Shown: piece after piece, positions 24,191-38,400 of the stretch | Layout: every line of letters begins with the position of its first letter | Numbering within the stretch: position 1 is the stretch's first letter | NCBI GenBank assembly: GCA_013397695.1 | Contig: VYZI01000054.1 | Coordinates: 941,937 to 1,005,936, forward strand | Source of the DNA: Centropus unirufus | Lineage: Eukaryota > Chordata > Aves > Cuculiformes > Centropidae | Length of the DNA: 64,000 nucleotides | Direction: 5' to 3' | Notes under the pieces: generated by a model | Databases searched by the model: none | What the model was told of the DNA's origin: nothing | The model's input: only the letters and a program-made list of their open reading frames with translations | Made by a program: the position numbers and the translations under genes

Positions 24191-25524
24191 CAAACTGAAC
24201 AAAGACTTATCATCTCCAAACAATGAACAGTGTCTGGAAAACACTTTGAAAAAAAAAAACAATATGCTGTCAGAGTGACATTCTGTCTAACTGAAAAAAA
24301 TGCAGTTACTTATATGAAACTTTAATTTAGCTTAAATTAGAATATTCCATTTTTTGTAATAGTAACTACTTATATCACCTTCCAGCCCCAATCGCTCTCG
24401 AGTCATGCTGTTCATAGTAACATTAAAATCAGTTGGTTCCACAGAATCAGTCTGTGATCTGTATGATGCACCCAAGGAACAAAAAGATAAGTGTGATTTT
24501 AAGAGGTGATTTTAAAATTCAAATGTGATTTTAAAATTAAAAGTATTTTAGGGCCATACAAGTACATTCACAGCTCATCTTGATTAGTGCTTCACCCGAA
24601 TTCAAGAAGTCAAACTAAAAGAGGGGCAGAGAGAACAGATGAAGGGTAGAATGGAGACAATTGTGGGGAGTGGGAGAAGTGTTGTTTCTTGAGTCTAGCA
24701 AAACAAATATGAAAAGACATGACTGCAGTCTCTGGAGGACAGGCCTTTTGCAATGCGAGAAGGCAAAAGGCCATATAAGGTGCAGAACTCTGCTGGCACT
24801 CTTGCAAACAAATCTACACAGAACATTAACATATCTGAGCCAGAAATGAAGGAGCAAGGGTACTGCCATTAGAGTGAGACTGTGAAACAGCCCTGCCATA
24901 AAAGCCACATGGATAAAATCTGTTTGCTTGTTTTGTTTTTTTAAGATGGAGCTCAGGAGGCTTCTCAAAGGGGTTACATAATGTCTCTGCCTGGGTTACC
25001 CCAAGGATGTATCTGGGACCGTGTGTCCCTCTCCGTCTGTTTCTGCTGCAACACAAAGCTTTCCTTTGCCAGCTACTGGTATGAAGCACAGTAAATCTTT
25101 CTAGTTTGAGAAATGCACAGCTCTCTGCAGACCCTGATTACTCAAAAGAGTTCTTCCAAAAAATGTCAGTTTGTAATATAACCTCTCACATTTCTGTCAT
25201 GCTTCTGTTCTCTGTTTACTCGCAAGAGCGATGACCTCTCTGTATTCACACCTGGTTCAGGCAGTCTCCTGGGAAAAAAGCAGCTGTGCGGATGGTGCAA
25301 GTAGCCAACAATCTCCTCTGCCGTGAGATGCTGACAGGCCCAAAGACCAAACAGCACTGCTCAAGGAGACGCAGGCTCCCCCAGCCATAATTTGCTTCTC
25401 TTCTTTATCACACCTACTCATGTGTCCTTTCCGAAATGCTGAGAGAAAGCATTACTAATTGAGGTGGTTTATGAACATGCAAGTTGGACATCTGTTAACA
25501 TAGTTAACATCTGTTAGAAGAAGT
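24191..25524. other. Intergenic DNA with a short 19-bp tandem repeat
   Basis: No gene recognised. From 24493 to about 24547 a unit beginning gtgattttaaaattcaaat is repeated about 2.5 times. Confidence 0.55.
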
Positions 25525-25972
25525 CTAGAAGAGGGCTATGAAGATGATCAGAGGGCTGGAACACCTCTTTAATGAGGACAAGCTGAGAGAGTTGGGGTTG
25601 TTCAGCCTGGATAAGAGAAAGCTCTGGGGAGACCCTAGCGCAGCTTCCAGTACATAAAGAGGGCTACAGGAAAGCTGGGGAAGGGATCTTTATTGGAGAG
25701 TGCATGGGTAGGATGAGGGGTAACTGTTTGAAGCTGAAAGAGGGGAGATTTAGATGAGGTATGAAGGAGAGTTTTTTTTATTTCCCGTGAGTGGGGTGAG
25801 GCCCTGGCCAGGTTGCCCAGAGATGTCATGGATGCCCCATCCCTGAAGGTGTTCAAGTAGGATGGGGCTTTGAGCAACCTGTTCCAGTGGGAGTTGTCCC
25901 TGTCCATGGCTTGGGGGTTGGAACTAGATTAACTTTAAGGCCCCTTGCAAACCATTCTATGATTCTATGAAG
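25525..25972 (+). repeat. CR1 LINE 3' fragment
   Basis: Sense CR1 with gatcagagggctggaacacc, gagagttggggttgttcagcc and ggtgaggccctggccaggttg, and the complete tail attctatgattctatga. Confidence 0.96.
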
Positions 25973-28900
25973 TCTTCATTCTTCTCCCTTTTCTGGCAGA
26001 GCAGAAGGTACCCTAAAATAAAATAGATACAGGCCCAGTATATGTTCCTTGTAAATGTAAATCTGCATTTCTGCTTCCTGATCTCCCTGTTCTTGTGAGT
26101 TCTTGCAAACCACTTGTAGGTTCCCAGACATGTCTCTAGTTTTCATCAGTGTCTGTTGAATCCCTGCAGCTTCTTCCAGCTCTAGTGGTAATTGTGGCTT
26201 TCCAGTTCTGAGCACTGGCTTCATAAAAGAACCACTTGAATTTTGTGTTTAATAATGTATTTCCTTATACAGATTGTAACAGCCTAGTGTGGGGATGCAC
26301 TTCCCGCTTGCTGATTTTATACTGCCTAAAACAATGACCCAAATGATTATTGGGCTTCATGGCTTTACTGCAGTAGCAACAATGGGTTTACAAACATTTT
26401 AGTGTTGAAAGACATTGATAGACCTGAGAGCTAGGTCTGAACTGGGATTTTTCCACTTTCCGATTTTAATTTTCTTATGGTTGATTGTACTTCATAGTCA
26501 TTCCCTAAAATGTTCTGCCAAAAATATGTGTTAGGAATCAGTACCAAAAAAAATGTGCCCATTTAGAAGAAAATTAGATCATTTTAAATAGATCACAGCA
26601 GTTTTCAAAGTCTCTGCTTGGTGTGGCAAAGGCCAGCACACAGAGAACAAGATGTCTGTGCCAGCTCTGGGAGGAGTTCTCAGTCTCCTGCAAATCTGAC
26701 CAGTGACCTCTTCCACACTGGCCTGGTGAATGACAATATATTTTTTTCCTTTCAGTTCCTTTTTTTTCCCCAGTCTTCTTATCCTTTTTCTGTTTATCTC
26801 CAAGGAAAGAAATTTTTTTAGTACTCTCCAAAGAGCTTTATGTTATAGCGTTTCCAGCTCCCTGGAAATTCTGTTCTTTTTCACTGTGATTGACAACCTC
26901 ATGTTTCCTTTCACACCCACCCCCATCACAGATTTTTTTCAGCTGCAGCTTCCCCAGTGCATGAAACAGACTTACTGCTGCCTTCTCTGAGAAAGTGTTG
27001 GAAAAAACTTTTCCAATTTCAGACAGCTTCCCTTTTTATAGCATTTGCTAGCAGCATTGTGGTTACAGCTGAGCTGGAGACGACGAGGAGCCAGGACTGC
27101 AAACACCAGAAAGGGCTTTTCTAACCTTTAGATGTATTGATCCTTCATATCAAATAAAAAGGGAGATGATAAGGCTCATAACACAACTTTGTTGTTAGAT
27201 CATTATAGAAATCTTCAGGGTATCACACCGTGCTAGGAAAAGATGTTTCGAAATTCAGATGTGCTCAGGTGCTATAAGGCACTTTGTGATCTGCATTCAT
27301 GTCGCAAGGTGGCAAGTATGGACAACAAAGAAAGTATACAAGATCTCTGACAATGAAGCACAAATATTTATTTTGGACTTTATTTCCTTGCTTTCATTGA
27401 GCCCAGATGGGACAAAGACCTTGTAGGAGCACCTGTGTCACCCTAATGGTTGGTATAACCAGCAGCTCATCGCAGGGCGAAGGCACACCTTGTTGGGATG
27501 AGGCTGAAATGTAAAACACACACACATGCATATGTAAATGGATAAATGCGTCAATATATACATAAAGACTCTTCTACATGTTAATTGTGATGCTGTGATG
27601 AAAAATTTGGGCTACTTTATGGAACATGAAGCAGGCGTATCTGCAGCTAAGTTTCATGCATATAATTTCTTGTGAAATGCTGTAATTCCCAGAGGATCTC
27701 GTGACCTGATTTTCAACACTGCTGAAGGTATTCAAATCCCACTGGGAGCCAGAGGGGTTCAGCGCCTTTAAAACTCAAGGACTGCCTAATTCTGGCCAGG
27801 TGTGTAGTAGTTCCAGGATAACAGGGAGAGCAGGGCCCTGTTCTTGCACCCAGGCCAAGGAAAATAATTTATTTTCCTGTTTTGTGAGTTCTGCCACCAA
27901 AGAAACAGATTAGTGCTTTACAGTTTCTCTGATGTGGAGCCTTCCAAGACTGCCTAAAGAAAAGATGAAGATTTTGTATATGTGTCAGTTTTTAGGCAAA
28001 GGACACCAACCCCAGTTCGGTACCACGTGATGCGTGCTGTTCATAGACCATTTTTTACTCTATCCTAAGAGAAAAAAGTTTTCTATGCTGGTGTTAAGGT
28101 AGAAATAGCACAGAAACTTCAGAACAATACTTGCTTAGACTGGTATTTTCTAAGAGCATGAACCCTAGGGCTCTTTCCTCTGCCTACTCCTGGAATTCAT
28201 GTGACACTGCTACCAAACCTTCTTTGGGTCCTAGCCTTGTTATTTTATTTGAAAATATATTCTAATTCACGTTAGTCACAAAAAGACATGCCCTGTATCA
28301 GTCTTCTCTTTAGAAAGGGGGGCTTCTTTCTAGTAATTCAAACCCAGTTAGAAGATTAATGTATATCAGACTGCAAGAAAAGCTTAGCCTGTACTCTAAG
28401 AGAAAGTGCAGTCTTTAAATTATTGATTATTCTGTTAAAAGAAAGGACTTGAATCCAATTTTAACTCCATGATTGCTGTTGATATTTTGTAATAACCTGT
28501 GGGCCAGGCTCAACACCTGCCATTCCATTCAGGCTTGGATTAGGTCCCTACCTGGCAATAACGCTGCCGACTGTAATTACATTTAGTGTTCCTGCAGCAA
28601 ACAATCCAGTGTCCTGTTTGGATTTGACATTAAACATGGAACTCCTGGTGTTATTACTGCTGCAATATTTTTGCAATTACTGTTCAGAGCTTTTTCCCTG
28701 TCACTGTGTGGCAGCACTGCTCCATGGAACGGATTCTATTAATACTTTTCCCTTCAGCTTGAGGTGAATGATCAAAGCCCTTTTGTCACTAGCTCCATCC
28801 CAGTTCCTCTTTATTTGCTGTTTTTCGCTCATCCTCCCTGCACTTATTTTTCATCCTTCATTGTCCTCACTTCCTCAGGGGTTTTCAAGAGATTCATATC

Positions 28901-31239
28901 TCTCTGGCTTTAGCATTAGATTTTTCATATGTGCTTTCCAATTATGAGGTTCTTAAGATATGAACAACAATCAGAATTATGAAATTATATGGGAGGCTGT
29001 AATAGGCTTGGAAAAAAGGTGGTATTTATTCCTGTCCTCGGAGCAGCTAACCTTAGGTTCCCAGTTTAGGTGCTTAATCCTGCAAGGCTCCCTGCACCTG
29101 GATAGAGGCTGAGCTCCTCTGCAGGGCTGGTCAGTGTCTAAATTAGATGCCTGCCCCCATGGCCTCTCCAGGCTGCCTTCTTCTCTCTATTCATTGAATA
29201 TGGAACCAAGGGAAGGTGGTCACATGCCTCTCACAGATGGTGTGAACATTTCCCTCTCCCACACAGAAGCTACAAATGGCGATCTCAGCCCAGGGACCTC
29301 ACTAGAGGAATGGAGCAGCAGAATCTTCGCAGCCTGATGATCCTTTGACTCTATCTCAGGCTTCCCTTCCAGATGTCGGTGTCTCTCTGCTGTGGTTATG
29401 GATTAAAACATTGCTGTGGAAGACGAGGTAAACTGTAACTGCTGTTTGGGGCCAAGAGTAAAAATTTGCCTGAAAGCTTTCTGTACTTGGGAACAGTCAC
29501 TGTCTTGTGGCTTTGCTCCAAGCCATGTCTGCAAATGACAATTCTCACCACATGATTACACCCCGCACCCACCTTGTCCCTACTTCTGGTAGTAATTTCT
29601 TTTCCATAGCAGAATATGTTGAATTTTCTGGACTCTTCTGGTTCACCTGTTTTCTGCCCTTTCGCCAGTGTTCAGTTCATTTAATTTTCCTTCGTTCCTT
29701 TACTTTTCAGCCCAGAGCAACTACCAGATGCATCACATTATCACTGAGGAAGATATTTATTTTCAATAAAACAGCATTTTTATCCAATAAGAATAGTAAA
29801 ATCTTACAAGTGTGAGTTTTATAGGGAAACAGGAGAAAGACAGAATTGCAATAGTTAACGGTTCCTTGGTACCACCAAGGTCAGAAGGTCCATGGGGACA
29901 GCACAGATAAAATCTGTAAAAAAGTTAACACAGTCACTTAAAAATTAGTTCATTGTGGAGCTGAAGCCAAGGATGATCACTACCAGACTGGGGTGAGAGG
30001 AGAAATATGCTTTCAAGTGTCCTCAGATGAAACATTTCTTGAAAGGGGCTTGATCCAGAACTCTGCTCAGTAATGGGTTGCCATAGACTTACCTATCTCA
30101 TTACTGTGCATCTTATCTTACCTCTTATCTCCCCTGTGCTGTGTCAAATGTGGCAGCCACAAGGCAGGGCAAAGAACCACCAGCAACGCTGCTGACTGCT
30201 CATGGGTATTTTCTTCCCTTGTAGGGAATACCAGGTAGGAGTTTGGGCTCAGAGCTCAAGCCGGCTGGCTCCAATGTCCTCACTGCGCTGAGGACATTAT
30301 CTTATCAAGGCCACACATGTTAAATTTGCAGAGTGGTGGCATGGAGGAAGGGGCGATGACCTGACTGAACACAGCTGTGTGATATTGTGGAGAAGCATCC
30401 TGTAACTTTGTGTCAAAGGGCTCCTGCTTCCTGTTTCCAGGCAATATTAATAAACAGTGAGCAAAGAGAATTATTCTGTATTTAGGGAATACTGTCCCAC
30501 AAATTAAAAAGGGCATTTTTTATAATAAAGAATCATTCTAGTTTTGAAGGAAAAAACAAAGTTCAGGGAATGTTGTCTGCCAGTCACCCAGAACTGTCAA
30601 GGAGGTTGGGAGAGATCTTAAAATTGCAGGAAAATTATTGCTGAGGAGAACAAAAAGACAGAAATGAATGCTTACTACGAGGAAAAGACTGCGGCATGAC
30701 TTCAGTGATCATCTGTCTCGTGTGACCTACAGACCAATCAGTCAGCACGCCTGCACCAATCGATATGCATTGCTTGGAGCCAGACCCAGCCTTGCCTCTC
30801 ACCCAGTGCGGAGTTATGGGCCATGGAAAGAAGTTGAGACACAACCTGTTTGTACACATGCCAAACAGAGACACTGGAAGAGAGGGGATTATATATAAAG
30901 GGAACTTGGGGCTACTGTGACAGTGCAGGACTGAATTGATATTTGTAGAAAACAGTCCTTACCAGTTCCATAGTTGAAGAAATAACCATGTTGTTACGTC
31001 CCTAATACTCTGCATTGCCCAGCCTCTCACTCCCCAGCGTACCTTCAGTCCTCCTGGGCATCCTGGTCACTAATTGAGCAAGACATGTTGTGGTGTGAAG
31101 AGTGCAGGGCATGGGCAGGTCAAACACAACACGTGATTGCCCGGTGAACTCTGCACCTTTTCTCTTATTAGAGGTGATAATGTGGGTCTCTGTCTGGCCA
31201 TTGATATTCTTAAGAGATGTGGATACTTAAGGTCATGGA
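25973..31239. other. Intergenic DNA, no gene recognised
   Basis: This 5.3-kb stretch has only short ORFs without recognisable features. It contains a short CA run (27520-27530), and a promoter-like block near 30.8 kb is listed separately. Confidence 0.55.
30734..30925 (+). promoter_or_regulatory. Promoter-like block: two CCAAT boxes and a TATA box
   Basis: CCAAT occurs at 30734-30738 and 30756-30760, followed by the octamer-like ATATGCAT (30763-30770). TATATAAA lies at 30892-30899. This order resembles the U3 region of an LTR or a genuine TATA promoter. No coding exon is evident downstream, so a decayed solo LTR is the more likely reading, but no second LTR or boundary repeats were identified. 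Confidence 0.35.
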
Positions 31240-31384
31240 GAACCCCAGCCTGCTGTTGTGGATGCCCTATCCGTCGAGGTGTTTAAGACCAGGTTGGATG
31301 AGGCGTTGAACAACCTGGTCCAGTGGAAGGCGTTGGGTGATCTTTAAGGTCCTTTCTAACACAGACCATTCTATAATTCTATTT
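31240..31384 (+). repeat. CR1 LINE extreme 3' fragment
   Basis: Short sense CR1: tgtggatgccctatccgtcg, gaccaggttggatgaggc, aaggtcctttctaacac, ending attctataattctat. Confidence 0.93.
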
Positions 31385-34300
31385 ATCAGAAGAGAGTCAG
31401 GTCATATATCCAAAGGAAACCAGGGTAAAATCCCCTCCAGAACAATGTCATGTCTTACATTTAAAATTACGCTGTTGTATTCATGACAACATGCAACACT
31501 GCAGTAAACCAGAAATTTGTCATGTAACTTCTATGGAGAGATGAGCTGATTAGTACTGGAAAGATGCTTAATCTGGCAATGAACTTATCAATGAACATTG
31601 TAATGAACTAATCACAGTGAATTTTTAGAGTTCCATTTATTTTAAACAGCCAACTGACTTGTTTATCTTGGGTTTTATTTTCAGTTTTTCATTCCACGTG
31701 TATGAGAAACCTGTACTTGGGCTTCACAAGACAGCAGGAGAGAAGTGTGCATGCCAGTTTCCTCCTATCTTCTCATCAGAAACAAGGAAACGAAATGCTT
31801 CCCCAATTTGCATCGTATTTCATCCCACTGACATTAATTTACTTAAAGCTGGGTACATTAGTTGTCCAATTAGATTTGTACAGTATGCAAAACATGAGGG
31901 TTTGGCTAGGTCTCTTTAAAATAATGTTGTTTAATACTTCACTTATTTTTAAACATGGCTACCTGTATTCCTCTTTCATCACTATTTATGCATTTAATTC
32001 TGAAGAAAGCCAAAAAAGACCATTTCTAGTTAATAATCTATTTAAATTCCACTGGTTTTTACTTCTTCTCATATCAGGAGTACCTTTTGTGCTTGGCACA
32101 TTCAGCTCTAAGAACCTGGGAATTTCAACTGATATTACTGCTCTCAGCAGGAACCTTCAAGGAGATGAACAGCATAGATTTGGACATCTGCAGTAAACAA
32201 AAGATTATTATATGAATATATGTGGCGGTGAAGATGGAACTTCAAGTTCTTCATGCTTTTCACGATCAGACAGATCTGGTTGTTGACAGTGGCATGAAGT
32301 TTCATTTGGATTACTGAGAACTTAAGAGTGTCTGAATTGCACACTAGCTGAATCTTGGTGCTGCTTAAAATTGATGTCTGGGTTCTTACAGACTCCACTG
32401 GCACCAGGTTTCCACCTGCAGGTTTTTTGGACCTGGCACAGCAATTCTCCAGCAGTGGCAACTCATGATGGTTCATGAAGACTTTCAGCTTTTGATTATG
32501 CAGTGCTAATAACATCTATGCAGCCTCTAAGCTCCAACAGTACAAAGTGGAATTAAGGCAGGACCTTGGCTCCCCAGTGCTCCCAAAATTGCAGAGCAAT
32601 GTAAGTAGATAATTGCACAGCTTTTTGATAGCAGAAGACCAACTATTCTTCTTTGATGCACGTTAACATCAATCAGTTGTCCAGGTCTGGATCAATCTAT
32701 AGAAGTGAAATTATGGGGACATTAGGAACGTAAACCATGTTTATTACACAGGTACCTAAGGCTGAGAAAAGACGAGGCTCCTCTCCACAAGACACTGTGC
32801 TCCCTGCTCCAAAAGTGCTCAGAGTTGGAGAAAAGCAGCTTAATATATATGTATGTGTGAAGGTTGCAATTTGATAGTGAGCATGTACATTATGTAGTCT
32901 TTCGGTGATGTAAGACTTGTTAGGAGAATACAAATGGAAAGAGAAGAGGAAGGAGAAGAGATACTGAAAAGGGGATTGTTGGAGTATGAGTAACAGGAGT
33001 GGCATGAAGCTGATATACAGAGATCGAGAGCAGAAGGGCTGCAACAACCGAGCAGTGAATGTGGGTGAAAGTGGAGCCAGAACTGCAGAATGGCTCTGGA
33101 GGTGGTTGTCACTCCTGCCTTGACAGCTGCTCCAATGGTTTGCTTTTGCCCAGACTGAGACCTGGCTCCCCCAGAAATGGGGACTGCTGTCATTTTACAT
33201 GTAAGCCAGAACATTGTTTATTTTTGTCTCCTTCTGAACTTCCTTCTTCAGCAGACTTAAGAAGTGAAATGTAGAGCATACATGGAAGGACGTTTGCAGT
33301 GATGCATGGAAAATATTGGCCCAGATCTTCAAATTGAGGGCCTAAAGCTAGGTATCCACAAACTAAATTAGAGCAACTCCAGTGCTGGTTTGAAATAAAA
33401 TCTGGCTACTTACAGCCTTACTGATCATGTGACATAAAACCAGAGATGTTTTGATAGCCTCTTGTTCGTTCACTACGTTAACTCTAGGCCACCTCAGGAT
33501 TTGTCCTCTGCTCAACAGCACATTGAGCTGTCTGTTTGTTTCTTCCATCTGCTCCTGTCTTCTAGAGCAGGGATTAGAATTTGTCTTGAGGAATCCCCAT
33601 TTTCTTTTTATAGCTTCACATTGATTCACTATGGGACGAAGTTCAGGTATGAGGAACATTGCAGGCCGTGAACTATATCCTGATCTGCTACAGCTTCTAC
33701 TCATTTGTAGAAAAGAACTCACACACATCCAAGAGGATAATTTGGTCCTGTTCCTGTTATTCGACCTGCATAACATGATATTCCTCACAAGTATTTTTCT
33801 GGCTTTTGAAAGCTTGTTATTATCATTAGGAGACTCTGTTACTCTTTGAAGGAACAGGTAGGCTTTTGATGAAGAATAATTCTCCCTATCTCCTCAAGCC
33901 TACTATTCCCCTTCCAGTTATGTCCTAACATGACAGCTGGGACAAAAGAGCCAGTCTCCTTTCTGTGTATGGACAGCTAATTTGTAACTGCACTCTGTAC
34001 AATATTCTGAATAAATTAAAAAGAGGGGGTTTTTTGCCTCTTTCTTAGATCCGAACAATTCCTGTCCTCAAAAGGAAACAAAACAGTGAAGAACAAGATA
34101 TTATTTTAATACAATTTTTTAAAGTATGCTTGTTTAGAAACTTCAGCTATAGCTGAATCAGCTGAGGGGAGGAGAATGCAGTGAATGAGCCCCTTCCAGT
34201 TATGTTTTCTATGATAATACAATTGGGAAGAGAACAATTATCAGCAATATCCAGTGTGAACACAGGAGCAGGGTTGGAGTGCTGCCTGATTACAAGGTAT

Positions 34301-34900
34301 TTGTCTAACACTCATTGTCACTATATAAGGAGGCTTTAATTAGCAATGAAAACGTTTAGTTGTAGAGAGCATCTCTGGCAAAAATAGATTGTGTGCCTGA
34401 TGTTTTTTACACCGCGGTAAATGGTAAGTGTTTAGACCCACACAGGCACACGATTTGCAACAGAAATACCAAGAATCATTACAAATGTTAATGCATCAAC
34501 ATTGATTTTAATGCTGACATGACTGAAAGTATCAAGCAGGTAGCAGGTTTCAATACAAGGTAAATATTGTCTTGTCAGTAAGGATGAACGATCATAGAAT
34601 GTGTTTTATCTACTAGAAAACATAATCAGCGTATAATCATAAAAAGACAAATTATCCTGATCGATTTCTACAAAGGCAGATCCTGTTCTGGCATCTGAAC
34701 AGCTGAGTAGGAGGTATGTATATACGTAAAGACAAGATAACACACATAGAGAGCAGATTCCTGATTGGTTCTTAAGTGGTTTATATTCAGTTCTGAACAC
34801 ACTTTAGATGATGTTTTCCAAGCTATTTCCTTCTCTCCATCTAGTTTGTCAAAGTTATTCAAATCTAAGTTTTAAACCTGCATTTCTACCAAGTTGACTG
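31385..34900. other. Intergenic DNA, no gene recognised
   Basis: ORFs of up to 164 codons (31702-32196 plus; 33363-33788 minus) lack family motifs, plausible splice context or codon bias and are treated as chance. Confidence 0.55.
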
Positions 34901-34950
34901 GAAGCAGCTTCATTACTTAATGCAAAGGTGAGACTCGGCACACAGATTAA

Positions 34951-35400
34951 GACACCTAAATTTAGGTGTCCGCACGTAGGTGTTTACATGTGAGCTGGCA
35001 GCCGTAGCTCCTCTCATGGTGGGAGGAGGCACCTGTGGTCGGTTAGCGTGACAGTGCTTGAGGTTCCTCAACTATTGGTTGGGTCACCATCCTCTGTAAA
35101 GGAGGTTTAGACACCTGACTCGCACCTTGAAGACATGTATTGGTAGGTGTCTCAAACTGCAAACCACACCTGATCTCAGCATTTCTAAAGCAGGCACCTA
35201 AAGCTGAGCAAGTACTTAGGGAGTAATTTCCAGGTATAATCAATGAAGAGCTGGTCAGTGGAGCTTAGGGTGTGATTAATCCAATCAGCTATAAGTGTCT
35301 GCTTTCTAATGAGCTGAATCGTGCCCTAGACTCCTTTGACTAGTCCTCCCAAGCCCAGAATGGGAGCGCAGACACCTAGCTGACACCTAGGCACACACAT
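34951..35400. repeat. Cluster of ACACCT/AGGTGT motifs with a perfect 20-bp palindrome
   Basis: GACACCTAAATTTAGGTGTC at 34951-34970 is its own reverse complement. Further ACACCT or AGGTGT hexamers lie at 34978, 35111, 35145, 35166, 35372 and 35383, with related GCACCT at 35029, 35122 and 35194. The pattern fits either an ancient amniote interspersed repeat built from such modules or a T-box factor binding cluster; I favour the repeat. Confidence 0.6.
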
Positions 35401-38400
35401 TGCAGACAACAAAGGTTAAGTGAGATCAATCCTTCCCTAGGAGGCCACTAGATGAGGAGATCCTCTCGGCTGATTTCTTGCACGAAACAGCCTGTGGAAT
35501 TGACTTCATCAGTCTCTGGATAAGCAATTTTACTAAAAACGTGGTTAGATACAGGTATGTCCCTGCTCACCCATAGCTTGCCCAGAGACTCTGCACATAC
35601 CAGGCTTTCCCAAGCTCTTCCACAAAGTTTAGACAAGGAGAAAAAGATTCCTTTATGCACAGTAAGGGTGGGGGTTCACCAATGATTCCTTCTTTCCGTA
35701 GGAGAGATTTGGGGGTGACTGATGCAGCACACAATGTGATTATGCCTTTTCGAAATGCAGATGTTCCAGAACTAACTTATCAAGACAATGCTGATACAGC
35801 TTGTGTGACAGATTTTCATGATTGTGTGGAAAGCCCAGGATGTATTTCAAGTGACAAATTGTGTTTCATTTAATTAACTGATACAGTGGATATGCTGGCC
35901 CTGCCAGTGGATATTTCTCAACTCTTTGTAGCAACTAATTTTAGCTGAGAGACTGCACAATGAGCTTACTTAACTTTCTGCATTTCCCGTAATACAGATT
36001 TCACCCTTTATCTTAGCTGAATTAGGAGCAGCGCCTTGTATTTTCCACCACCTCCCCTGCTTCTAACTAAAATTCAACTGTGGGTCAAATCCTTGGCTGG
36101 AGAGAGTGTATACAGACCAGGATCTGCCTTGGCTTAAAAAGTAACAAAAACAGGATGTGTTTTATTTGACTGGAGTGAACTTAATGGTCAGGGGTCATTT
36201 TCATTTAAGACAGATTTTTTTCTCATGGTTTTCTAATGTATTTTTTTCTTAAATGACAGCAAAACTGAAATGCATTTTTCTCAGCATTTTTTCTTAAAGA
36301 TCTCAAGGCACTTTGTTGGCAGCGATTCATTACATCTTGCAGCCTCTCTATGTAGTGAATATATCCCTGGTTCCCTTATCTGCTTTCTCAGCTTTCAGGC
36401 TTATTTCCCTCCAGTGGGAGGGAAGACCCTGGGTGCTTTCCCATCTATAATTATTAAGAGGACAGAAACACCATATATTTTATGTGTATTTTTTTTTGCT
36501 ACTTGTGTTTTTCTTCATTTGTCTTCCCAAACTGAAAACTTGGTAATGGGTTCTTCCTTTATTTCACTGGTGTGCTATACTTTTCCCTTGTTTTTAGCTA
36601 CTCCCTGGTGAGTCTCCGGTTTGCCCCGTTCCATTCATACCCTCTGAAAAGGTTTTCAGGTTTTGAAAGTTCACGTCAGGAAGATTTCATAATAACTTAA
36701 GGAAAATAATATAATCTTGCTTTAAAACACTTCCTTCCTCTGTTTTGCTGATGAATTATGAGTTCACAATACCATCTGGTCAGCGACTGGTACAGAACTT
36801 ATTTCATTGTTTTAAATGTACTTTTTTCTTTTGGTTGTAGAGCACATATGTTGTTCTGTGATCCGACAGACCCAGACTTGATCTCAGACATGAGATCAAG
36901 AAGTGCCCAAATGCCTGGATGGAACTGGGCTAGAAACACCCATGGCAAATGATTTGTAGTCTTATAGTGAATGAGACTGTGAGTCCTGTGGTGGAGGGCA
37001 AATAGAATTCTTTTTTGCAACTTCATCCATTTTCTAAAATCAGAGAAAAATCTGAAGAGAAACTTAACCTCCTTCTTAACCAGACTTTGTTGAAACTGAT
37101 TAAGCTCTTAGACCGAATTCAAAATGGGAAAGGAACCCACTTTCTGAATCCAGTTTTGATGTAGCTCAGAATAACAGAAGTATAGTTAGACAAGATGGTT
37201 TCACGAGCTTTCTACAATCTCAGTTTTGAGGAATCTCCCAGAACAGTATGGGAAGTTGAATGGTGAAGGACAGCCTCCAATCCAAAGCCCAAGTGTCAAA
37301 TTAAGCATAGTCTGGTTCTGAATTTGAGCATTGCTGGTGATGTGGAGGGGAAGTTCTGCACCTAAGCCTCACACTAGATCATCTGAACCACTTGATGCAC
37401 AAGGTGAGACCACAGGGCTTTCTAAGTCCTCCCTCCAAGCAGATTTCGAGCACATGTATCACAATTTTAACACACAATTTGAAGCCTGATTCAGTGTGGA
37501 TCCTAGAGTGGTGCAATTTCAGTGAAACTACCCTTCCTGATCCTGAGGCCAAATTCCATATAATTTACTTGGGTGTTTTTGAAAAGACTCTGAAAATGAA
37601 GAATCGTTCTAAAAATCTCTAGTGATTACAGACAGCCTTATAGCCCTTATCGTAAAGTCAATGGTGTGGTGTAAATGCACAGAACCCTTAGGAACAGAGA
37701 TTCACTCTCTGTCCTGAGATCAGATGTTAATCTTAGGTATCAGTCCTGCTCCAGCCACAACCTTGCTGGCTAATGTCATGTTTGGTGCTGATTTTTTTGA
37801 TACAGATCTTTTGATCACCAGCATTTGCATACAAGCTGTTATCAGATAATAAGAGGCAAAGGTTCACATTAATGACACAAGGGGTAAAGTTCTTATAATT
37901 TATTTTTAGTTCCTCAAACCATTCTCATCCTCAGATTTAGATTCTTTAAAGCAAACGTGGCTCTAAGCCCAAAACGTGATATTTCCACACATGTGGCCTC
38001 ATTTACACATGCTCATATGATTTCCATATGGCCTATAGCATATTGTAAAGCTGTGTTGCATTCTTTTAATTTTTATACTGACGGATTTCAAATGGAACCT
38101 AATGTAATTAGATTACATGTAATCTCTTCCCATTTTGATCCTATTCTCAAGAGTGTTTTCAAAGAAGCTTACTTGAGTCTTAAATGCACAACTTTAAATC
38201 ATGCTGATGGTGATGAATAGGGAAGCACACTCTTAGGAAAACATCGTGATGTGCAGGAAAAACCTCCTGACTTTATCAAGTATAATTGGTATCTCTATTG
38301 GCAGTGCCTACTTTAAAATCCTTGACACACTTTTAAACATCTGCAGAAAACCTATAACAAGTCTTTCTTTACCTGTTTCTCCCTTGAAATCACCACAAAC

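Noticed and set aside
31702..32196. 164-codon plus-strand ORF
   Set aside because: Hydrophobic, low-complexity composition from AT-rich DNA, without recognisable motifs or exon signals.
33363..33788. 141-codon minus-strand ORF
   Set aside because: No domain recognised and no neighbouring exons; considered chance.
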